9,247 nt of DNA from an uncultured Collinsella sp. Its GTDB lineage: Bacteria; Actinomycetota; Coriobacteriia; Coriobacteriales; Coriobacteriaceae. Made by a program: the position numbers and the translations under genes. Below the pieces are notes generated by a model. That model was not told the DNA's origin and searched no databases. It saw only the letters and a list, made by a program, of their open reading frames with translations. The DNA is taken from the NCBI GenBank assembly GCA_900557505.1, contig USTC01000026.1, positions 1-9,247 on the forward strand, given 5' to 3'. This document shows positions 1-4,762 of this stretch, one piece after another (position 1 is the first letter of the stretch; every line of letters begins with the position of its first letter).

Positions 1-484
1 CCTCGGGCGAGCAAGCAGCGACGGCGATAACCGAAGCGCCACCGTGCTCCTTGGAAACGGCGAGCATCTTGTCGCAGATGTCGCGGTTAGGCACAACGTA
101 GTCGCCCAGAAGAACCAGGAAGTTCTCCCCTGCCACGGCATCGGCAGCAGAGCGGATAGCATGGCCGAGGCCCTTGGGCTCGTACTGATAGCGGAAGTCG
201 ACCGGCATACCGCCAGCGTGGGCGACGGCATCGGCATAGGCATTCTTGCCGCGCTCGCGCAGCAGATTCTCGAGCGAGCGATCGGGCTGGAAGTAGCTCA
301 GCAGCTCGGGCTTACCGGGAGAGGTAACGATGATGGCGTCGTCGACCTCCTCGGGGTCGAGCGCCTCCTCAACGACATACTGAATGACCGGCTTGTCGAG
401 CACCGGCAGCATCTCTTTGGGCGTGCACTTAGTGCCAGGCAGAAAACGCGTGCCAAGGCCGGCGGCGGGGATGATTGCCTTCAT
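1..484 (-). CDS. galU: UTP--glucose-1-phosphate uridylyltransferase (N-terminal part, cut by window edge)
   Basis: Makes UDP-glucose from UTP and glucose-1-phosphate in the cytoplasm, feeding galactose use and cell-envelope glycans. 161 codons are visible, roughly half of the usual 290-300 residues; the C-terminal part lies beyond the left edge. The start ATG is at 482-484 behind an AAAGGATC ribosome binding site (495-502). Seen in the protein: the nucleotide-binding loop IPAAGLGTRFLPGTK (residues 5-19), TPKEMLPVLDKP with Lys23, IQYVVEEAL (34-42), the uridine-contacting GLGHA (105-109), and LLGDYVV with Asp128 where the family has its metal-binding aspartate. Family knowledge places these in the sugar nucleotidyltransferase fold. 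It sits downstream of rplL but behind a strong terminator, so it is probably transcribed from its own promoter. Close relatives such as glucose-1-phosphate thymidylyltransferase are less likely because the spacing and wording of the motifs match GalU. Confidence 0.95.
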   Translation of the reverse strand, partial: MKAIIPAAGLGTRFLPGTKCTPKEMLPVLDKPVIQYVVEEALDPEEVDDAIIVTSPGKPELLSYFQPDRSLENLLRERGKNAYADAVAHAGGMPVDFRYQYEPKGLGHAIRSAADAVAGENFLVLLGDYVVPNRDICDKMLAVSKEHGGASVIAVAACSPE

Positions 485-736
485 GTTATTCAAGGATCCT
501 TTCGCAGGCGCAGAATGCGCCCTATGCGTGCGGCACGGCGGCCGCAGACCAAATTGCGATACCGAAGTATCTTACCGCCGGAGACATACGTCGCCGTAAG
601 GCAAACGCAATTCTTCAGCAGGTCAACGCAAATTATTGCTCGAATGGTGCAATTTTACGCCCCAGCGGTAACGGGATTGGCACGGCGAAGACAACGGTGC
701 TCTGCGTGCCGAGCAATGGGAATGAGGGGACATAAC
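485..736 (-). promoter_or_regulatory. galU upstream region (no certain promoter)
   Basis: With the terminator that follows, this makes a 313-bp stretch without a gene. I see no convincing sigma-A promoter: TTGACC (621-626) and TTGCGT (605-610) on the minus strand lack good -10 boxes at 16-18 bp, and TAAGAT (569-574) lacks a -35. Structures visible on the transcript strand are a GATAC-UUCG-GUATC hairpin (558-571), a very stable tetraloop type, and GGCGCA-UUC-UGCGCC (507-521) just upstream of the galU ribosome binding site. On the plus strand GCAA followed by AT-rich bases recurs at 607, 628 and 649, exactly 21 bp apart. Together this suggests a real regulatory leader, but its function is unknown. 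Confidence 0.4.
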
Positions 737-769
737 AAAAAAGACGGGGCTCGCAATGCGAACCCCGCC
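737..769 (-). terminator. Intrinsic terminator of the rplJ-rplL operon
   Basis: Read on the minus strand, a 12-bp stem (GGCGGGGTTCGC / GCGAGCCCCGTC, two G-U pairs) closes a three-base ATT loop and runs straight into six T residues (737-742). It begins 28 nt after the rplL stop codon. This is a textbook Rho-independent terminator and separates rplL from galU. Confidence 0.93.
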
Positions 770-797
770 TGCAAAGAAATCTGGCGAGAGAGCCTGA

Positions 798-1175
798 TTA
801 CTTGAGGGTGACAGCAGCGCCAGCAGCCTCGAGCTTCTCCTTGGCAGCCTCGGCGTCCTCCTTCTTGGCACCCTCGAGAACAGCCTTGGGAGCGCCCTCG
901 ACGACCTCCTTGGCCTCCTTCAGGCCAAGGTTGGTGAGCTCACGGACGGCCTTGATGACCTGGATCTTGTTGTCGCCGAAGCCCTCGAGCACGACGTCAA
1001 ACTCGGTCTTCTCCTCGGCCTCAGCAGCGCCAGCAGCGGGAGCGGCGACAACAGCGGCAGGAGCGGCGGCGGAAACGCCGAAGGTGTCCTCGATAGCCTT
1101 GACGAGCTCGGAAGCCTCGAGAAGGGTCATTTCCTTAAGAGCATCGATGATCTCATCGGTGGTAAGCTTAGCCAT
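798..1175 (-). CDS. rplL: 50S ribosomal protein L7/L12
   Basis: Stalk protein that binds L10 as dimers and recruits translation GTPases to the large ribosomal subunit. The protein is 125 residues, normal for the family. It has an N-terminal dimerisation helix region (1-33, ending DTFGVSAA), a short Ala/Pro hinge (about 36-54), and a C-terminal domain from [15 protein letters not shown] (56-70) through [10 protein letters not shown] (71-80), [13 protein letters not shown] (84-96) and LEAAGA (115-120). The start is the ATG at 1173-1175 (MAKLTTDEI), chosen because AAAGGA (1183-1188) precedes it by 7 nt. An in-frame ATG 33 nt upstream would add residues not seen in L7/L12 and lies in the intergenic hairpin. 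It is the second gene of the rplJ operon, 102 nt after rplJ, and is followed by a strong terminator. Confidence 0.98.
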   Translation of the reverse strand: MAKLTTDEIIDALKEMTLLEASELVKAIEDTFGVSAAAPAAVVAAPAAGAAEAEEKTEFDVVLEGFGDNKIQVIKAVRELTNLGLKEAKEVVEGAPKAVLEGAKKEDAEAAKEKLEAAGAAVTLK

Positions 1176-1277
1176 TTCTAAGTCCTTTCGGTTTCCGTGC
1201 GGATGCACGGAGATCAGTTAAAACACGGCGCGAATGCGCCAGGGGTGCGGCGTTGCCGCCGCGGGTGAAAACAGCGA
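1176..1277 (-). promoter_or_regulatory. rplJ-rplL intercistronic region with three hairpins
   Basis: Three perfect small inverted repeats occur in 102 nt. In transcript order they are GCGGC-AAC-GCCGC (1247-1259); GGCGC-ATTC-GCGCC (1227-1240), followed by GTGTTTTAA; and TCCGTGC-ATCC-GCACGGA (1194-1211), which ends just before the rplL ribosome binding site AAAGGA (1183-1188). The middle one resembles a weak intrinsic terminator and the last could be an RNA-stability or processing element. L12 is needed in several copies per L10, so a device that separates the yields of the two genes would make sense here. That role is inference. Confidence 0.5.
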
Positions 1278-1799
1278 CTAGGCTGCCTTCTGCTCGGAGA
1301 CCTGCTGGATCGAACGAGCGAGACCAGAGGAAACGCCGTTGACGCAGACAGCGATGTCGCGAGCGAAACCGGAGATGAGACCGGCGATCTGGCCGAGAAG
1401 CTGATCCTTGGTGGGCAGCTCGGCGATAGCCTTAACATCATCAGCGGAAACGGCCTTGCCGTCGGAGATACCGCCCTTGATCTCAAGGACGCCCTTGGAC
1501 TTAGCGGAGAAGTCCTTAAGGGCCTTAGCGGCCTCGACCGGCTCGGACTCGTAGAACACATAAGCGACGGGGCCGGCGAGGATCTCGTCGAGCTCGGGCT
1601 GCTCCTGGTTCTTGAGAGCGATCTTGACCAGGTTGTTCTTGTAGACCTTCATCTCGGCGCCGCACTCGCGAAGCTGATGACGCAGCTCCTGAGCCTGCTT
1701 AACCGTCAGACCGTTGTAGTTGACGACGAACAGACCGGCGTTCTCGGCGATACGGGACTCGATCTCTGCAACCTTGTCGATTTTGTACTGCTGGGGCAT
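1278..1799 (-). CDS. rplJ: 50S ribosomal protein L10
   Basis: Base of the ribosomal stalk. Its N-terminal domain binds 23S rRNA and the C-terminal helix carries L7/L12 dimers. The L10-L12 complex is also known to bind its own mRNA leader. The protein has 173 residues, normal length. It opens MPQQYKIDKVAEIE, then AGLFVVNYNGLTVKQAQELR (about 21-40), the conserved MKVYKNNLVKIAL (50-62), LAGPVAYVF (74-82) and KGGISDGK (108-115); the last part (about 140-173) is the predicted L12-binding helix, ending SIQQVSEQKAA. The start ATG (1797-1799) follows a near-perfect AGGAGGTGT ribosome binding site (1806-1813). It is the first gene of the operon, with promoter, L10 leader and attenuator upstream. Neither rplK/rplA nor rpoB adjoins it. 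Confidence 0.98.
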   Translation of the reverse strand: MPQQYKIDKVAEIESRIAENAGLFVVNYNGLTVKQAQELRHQLRECGAEMKVYKNNLVKIALKNQEQPELDEILAGPVAYVFYESEPVEAAKALKDFSAKSKGVLEIKGGISDGKAVSADDVKAIAELPTKDQLLGQIAGLISGFARDIAVCVNGVSSGLARSIQQVSEQKAA

Positions 1800-1864
1800 G
1801 AATTACACCTCCTCGAATTCTTTCCGGGCACGGTCCGCCACAAGGACGTGACGGGGGCATGTCC

Positions 1865-1901
1865 AAAAAGAAAGCCCCCGCGCTGCATGAGCGACGGGGG
1901 C
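1865..1901 (-). terminator. Attenuator terminator in the rplJ leader
   Basis: On the minus strand GCCCCCG pairs with CGGGGGC (outer arms 1895-1901 and 1874-1880), and the stem continues after a single-base bulge as CGC/GCG around a loop. It is followed by CTTTCTTTTT (1865-1874). It sits between the L10-leader RNA and the rplJ start. In Bacillus subtilis the L10-L12 complex is known to act on rplJL by transcription termination, and the arrangement here fits that. A second GCCCCCG copy (1852-1858) downstream can also pair with the 3' arm. Confidence 0.85.
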
Positions 1902-1920
1902 GAGAAGACATATCTACTCG

Positions 1921-1992
1921 ACCACCTCGGCTGGCGGGATACCCCATTAAGCTCGCGGGCAAATGCCCGTTTGCACCGGCTGTCTCTGGCAG
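1921..1992 (-). promoter_or_regulatory. L10 (rplJ) leader RNA
   Basis: In the transcript the order is GCCAGAGACAGCCGGTGC, AAACGGG, a CGGGCA-TT-TGCCCG hairpin, AGCTTAATGGGG, then CCGCCAGCCGAGGTGG. This matches the layout I know for the ribosomal protein L10 leader family: an AGACAGC...GGUGC strand facing CCGAGG, with a side hairpin and a GCUUAAU element. Known function: binding of the L10-L12 complex for autogenous control. It lies between the promoter (2017-2045) and the attenuator (1865-1901). The boundaries are approximate. A covariance-model search would settle them. Confidence 0.85.
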
Positions 1993-2012
1993 CGGATTCG
2001 TGCGTGAACCGA

Positions 2013-2270
2013 AAGTATTATGGCGGGGCCCCCGGCGTCGGTCAACGGAAAACCGGGCTGTACACAATTCCACCATCCGGCCGCGCAGCCAAAGGCCAGG
2101 CGCAAGGTTTTCGCTCGGTCAAGTCCTGGCTCGCACGAAGAGCACATTAAGTGCTCTTCGGCTCGTGCGGAATCTACGAAAACCTTGCGCCTGGCCTTCG
2201 GCGGCGCGTGCCTGCGTTGACTTTGGGCAGCCCGGGTTTTCGTTGGCTGACGCCCCCATTCATAATGCTT
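2013..2270. repeat. Long imperfect inverted repeat including the rplJ promoter
   Basis: Left arm 2013-2113 and right arm 2177-2270 are inverted copies. The inner 22 bp are identical (2092-2113 against 2177-2198), extending to 30 of 32 (2082-2113 against 2177-2208). A divergent stretch follows, then about 23 of 27 matches (2034-2060 against 2228-2254). Further out both arms end in CATAAT-A/G-CTT. The centre (2114-2176) holds a further hairpin, CGAAGAGCAC / GTGCTCTTCG (2136-2145, 2151-2160), with CGCACG/CGTGCG outside it. No run of T follows on either strand, so it is not an ordinary terminator. This repeat accounts for most of the 505-bp gap between rplJ and the aminotransferase. It could be a MITE-like or REP-like element, or an inverted duplication. 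There is no open frame in it that I trust. Confidence 0.8.
2017..2045 (-). promoter_or_regulatory. rplJ-rplL promoter
   Basis: On the minus strand, -35 TTGACC (2040-2045), a 17-bp GC-rich spacer (2023-2039) and -10 CATAAT (2017-2022): five of six matches to each sigma-A hexamer at ideal spacing. Transcription would start near 2010, giving a leader of about 210 nt that contains the L10 leader and the attenuator. The -35 box lies inside the left arm of a long inverted repeat (2013-2270). Confidence 0.8.
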
Positions 2271-2304
2271 GGGTCGGTGGGCTGATGTTTTGGGTCCCGT
2301 TGGG

Positions 2305-3441
2305 CTACAGGGTTGAAACGAAGGTGGACAGGCGGCGGAGGCCTTCGTCCAGATCTTGGTCGGAGACGCAGTAGCTTAGGCGGATGTGGCCTTCGGTGCC
2401 GAAGCAGTCGCCTGGGACTAGGGCTACGTTTGCTTCTTTGATGGCTTTGATGCAGAAGGCTTCGCTGGTTAGGCCGAACTTTTTGATGCTCGGGAAAGTG
2501 TAGAAGGCTCCTGCGGGCTCTACTGCGTCGAGGCCCATAGCGTTTAAGGCTGCGAGCACGCGTTTGCGGCGGGCTCGGTAGACTTTGAGCATGGGGGTTG
2601 GGTCGACGGTCAGGGCTCGCGCTGCTGCGTCCATCTCAAATGAAACGGCACTCGATACTAAATATTGGTGTGCTTTTGCGATCTCGGCGATGACGGGGGC
2701 TGCCGCTGCGAGCCAACCCAAGCGCCAGCCGGTCATGGCCCAGGGCTTGGAGAAGCTCTCGATGACCACCGTCTGCTCGCGTAGCTCCGGGTGGCGCTGG
2801 GCAAATCGCTCGTAGCCATCCACATAGACCAGACGGTTGTATACGTCGTCGCAGACTACGTAGATGCCCGCCTGCTCCGCTACGCGTGCCACGGCGTCGA
2901 GCGATGCCGCGTTGAGGATGCAGCCCGTAGGATTGTTGGGCGAGCAGATAACGATGGCCTTGGTCGCCGGGGTCACACAGGCGCGAAGCGCTTCCTCGTC
3001 AATCTGAAATTGCGCGGGCTCCGTATCCAAAAAGACCGCTTTGGCGTGGTTGGCAACGACGATGCTCTCGTACAAACCAAAAGCCGGTGTGGGGATGATG
3101 ACCTCGTCGCCGGGGTTGAGCATAGCCATGAATGTTGCCGACAGGGCCTCGGTCGCGCCGTCGGTCAGGATGACCTCGTCGGCCGAAAACGCCAGGCCCG
3201 CGTCGCCCATATATGCGGACAGCGCCTCGCGCAGGGCAGGGCGGCCGTTGTTGGGCGGATAATGCGTGTCGCCACGGTCGAGCGAGGCCGTCACCTCGGC
3301 GCTAATCACGTCGGGCGTGGGAAAATCGGGCTCGCCGAGCGCAAGCGCAATGCATCCCGGATGCTGGGCGGCGAGCGCGTTGATTCGGCGGATGCCGGAG
3401 GGCTTGAGCGTGGCAAGCGAAGTATTCATGGGCAGGCGCAT
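2305..3441 (-). CDS. Class I/II pyridoxal-phosphate aminotransferase
   Basis: A fold-type I PLP enzyme of the aspartate aminotransferase superfamily that moves an amino group between an amino acid and a 2-oxo acid in the cytoplasm. It has 378 residues, a normal length. Seen: ALGEPDFPTPD (34-44), YPPNNGRPALREA (61-73), TDGATEAL (93-100) at the PLP phosphate pocket, PNNPTG (168-173) with the PLP-ring Asn, CDDVYNRLVY (197-206) with Asp199 and Tyr201, the Schiff-base lysine in SFSKPWAMTGWRLGW (Lys232), and IRLSYC with Arg354 expected to bind the substrate carboxylate. The start at 3439-3441 is preceded by GAAAGGA at normal spacing; an internal Met5 lacks a comparable site. It is divergent from the 3535 gene across 93 bp and has no clear terminator before the inverted repeat downstream. 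The substrate cannot be told from sequence: aspartate, alanine or aromatic acids are all possible, and a PatA- or AspC-type role is likely. Confidence 0.9.
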   Translation of the reverse strand: MRLPMNTSLATLKPSGIRRINALAAQHPGCIALALGEPDFPTPDVISAEVTASLDRGDTHYPPNNGRPALREALSAYMGDAGLAFSADEVILTDGATEALSATFMAMLNPGDEVIIPTPAFGLYESIVVANHAKAVFLDTEPAQFQIDEEALRACVTPATKAIVICSPNNPTGCILNAASLDAVARVAEQAGIYVVCDDVYNRLVYVDGYERFAQRHPELREQTVVIESFSKPWAMTGWRLGWLAAAAPVIAEIAKAHQYLVSSAVSFEMDAAARALTVDPTPMLKVYRARRKRVLAALNAMGLDAVEPAGAFYTFPSIKKFGLTSEAFCIKAIKEANVALVPGDCFGTEGHIRLSYCVSDQDLDEGLRRLSTFVSTL

Positions 3442-3534
3442 GGCGTTCCTTTCGTAAGGGTTGCACTAGGATAGCGCGGCTAGGCGCCGCCAGACGGTGT
3501 AACCTAAACGGAAACCAACCGGAAAGGAGGCGGC

Positions 3535-4194
3535 ATGGAGACGACCGTACGCGGCGATGTACCAAAAACGCTGCAAACCATTGCGTATATCAGCATTCCC
3601 AATAGCTCCGATCTTGAGTTTTTGCTCTGGGACCTGCAAGATGCCATCGCGGCCTATGCCCGGCTTTCCGACACCGTACTTCCCCACCCGGTTGACTTGA
3701 AGGCGGATGATGCCGGTGCAGTCGATGGCATGGTGCTCGCTGTTGATGATGCATTTGACGATGAGGCTATGATCGCTGTCGAGCAGATACTCGATCGCCT
3801 TGGAAATACAGAGACACGCATCTATGTCGTCGTCCAGGCCGCGTCCAAAAACAACAAGCAGGCGGACGAAGTTCTGGCCCGCCTGTATCGGGCATGTCTT
3901 CTACGTGACCTGCCATGGTGCGACGGCGTTGTCATCTGTGCCGGCAGCGGCATCGCAGCACTTCGCCACTCCCCGCGTATGGGCCTCTTGCGTCGGCCAT
4001 TTTCGGAAGCGATGGATAAGCTTGTGGGCGCTGTGCGCATGGGCTGCTCCATTGAACATGCGCAGCTGCTTGGCGGTGGCAATGCCGAAAGCGTCGATGC
4101 CGACGGCATGGTGCGCGCCAGGCCCGCCGTGCCCGCACCAATCTGGCGTGCCATCATCAAACGCCTCGGCACCCGCGCCCAATCAGATATCTAA
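3535..4194 (+). CDS. Conserved hypothetical protein, possibly flavodoxin-like
   Basis: The only rightward gene in the window, 219 residues. The start is well supported by GGAAAGGAGG (3521-3530) before the ATG. There is no signal peptide or membrane segment. I do not recognise the family with certainty. The predicted layout alternates strands and helices: TIAYISIP (14-21), a helix with LLWDLQDAIAAY (30-41), DGMVLAVDD (64-72), IYVVVQAASKNNKQADEVLA (95-114), WCDGVVICAGSGIA (127-140), then MGLLRRPFSEAMDKLVGAVR (148-167) and a tail PAPIWRAIIKRLG (200-212). The order strand, helix, WCD-strand with small residues, then a helix beginning at a Pro resembles the C-terminal half of the flavodoxin-like NAD(P)H-dependent oxidoreductases. 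The N-terminal FMN phosphate loop of that family is not evident. Flavodoxin-like is therefore only a weak inference. It is divergent from the aminotransferase and ends 1 nt from the oppositely oriented glycosylase gene. Confidence 0.75.
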   Translation: METTVRGDVPKTLQTIAYISIPNSSDLEFLLWDLQDAIAAYARLSDTVLPHPVDLKADDAGAVDGMVLAVDDAFDDEAMIAVEQILDRLGNTETRIYVVVQAASKNNKQADEVLARLYRACLLRDLPWCDGVVICAGSGIAALRHSPRMGLLRRPFSEAMDKLVGAVRMGCSIEHAQLLGGGNAESVDADGMVRARPAVPAPIWRAIIKRLGTRAQSDI

Positions 4195-4195
4195 A

Positions 4196-4759
4196 TTACA
4201 GAGCGCCCCAATCAACGACATCGCGCCAGCGCCCAACAAGCCGCTCCAAGCGCCATGCCGCATTGGCGGGACTTGTCGACGGCAGAACGATGGCCGACAG
4301 CCCCGTGCGTTCTTTTAGGTAGCGCTTGTAGAGCCGACCAGCTGTACCACCGTTGCATATCACCTGCTCAATGGGAGCCACGTCGGTAATGCACTCGATA
4401 TGTGCCGGCACAACGTTACGAATGCTCGCATCACTCGAACCCTTAATGTCGCAGCTCTCGATCACGTCCCACAGGGCCACGCCGCCGTTCAGCAGCATAG
4501 CCCGCTTGGTGGCAATCGAGGCGTCAAGCGTCGCGGGCTCGCCGCTCGCCAAAGAGTCTCCCTCGTTGGGCGGCACGGGCGCACCAAGGCACGCGGCCAT
4601 CACGCGCCAAAAGCGGTTCTGCGGATTGCCATAGTAGAAGGCATTGGCACGCGAGAGCACCGAGGGAAACGACCCCAGCACCAAAACGCGCGAGCGCTCG
4701 TCAAACACGGGCTCAAACCCATGCTCAATATGTTGATAGCCCTCGTCCGGCGCAGTCAT
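4196..4759 (-). CDS. DNA-deoxyinosine (hypoxanthine-DNA) glycosylase, uracil-DNA glycosylase superfamily
   Basis: Excises deaminated adenine (hypoxanthine) from DNA as the first step of base-excision repair. It has 187 residues, close to the family's usual 160-190. Seen: VLVLGSFPSVLSRANAFYYG (25-44), where GSFPS and the Asn in RANAFYYG form the active-site segment of this family, followed by NPQNRFWRVM (45-54). Then come LNGGVALWDVIESCDIKGSSD (90-110), IRNVVP (113-118), VICNGGTAGRLYKRY (133-147) and the C-terminal LPSTSPANA (159-167), equivalent to the minor-groove loop of UDGs. It lacks the family 1 GQDPYH motif, so it is not a classical Ung, and it fits the family often numbered UDG family 6. 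The start follows GAGGG inside the end of the amylase gene, with 3 nt between the amylase stop and this ATG, so the two are probably co-transcribed and translationally coupled. Confidence 0.88.
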   Translation of the reverse strand: MTAPDEGYQHIEHGFEPVFDERSRVLVLGSFPSVLSRANAFYYGNPQNRFWRVMAACLGAPVPPNEGDSLASGEPATLDASIATKRAMLLNGGVALWDVIESCDIKGSSDASIRNVVPAHIECITDVAPIEQVICNGGTAGRLYKRYLKERTGLSAIVLPSTSPANAAWRLERLVGRWRDVVDWGAL

Positions 4760-4762
4760 GAA

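Noticed and set aside
558..571. UUCG tetraloop hairpin in the galU leader considered as a terminator
   Set aside because: Only a 5-bp stem and no T run follows on the minus strand.
1176..1208. An in-frame upstream ATG that would lengthen L7/L12 by 11 residues
   Set aside because: The extra residues are not part of the family, and the ATG at 1173-1175 has a well-placed AAAGGA site.
2117..2122. TTGACC on the minus strand inside the inverted repeat as a second promoter
   Set aside because: No acceptable -10 sequence at 16-19 bp; the downstream bases are GC-rich repeat arm.
2305..2640. The 3' end of the aminotransferase gene looks somewhat less GC-rich than its middle
   Set aside because: The reading frame and family motifs run through without a break, and the shift is too small to argue for recombination without a computed profile.
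3442..3534. Divergent promoters between the aminotransferase and the 3535 gene
   Set aside because: A leftward TATCCT and a rightward TTGCAC can be picked out, but neither has a partner box at proper spacing. A promoter must exist here, but I cannot place it.
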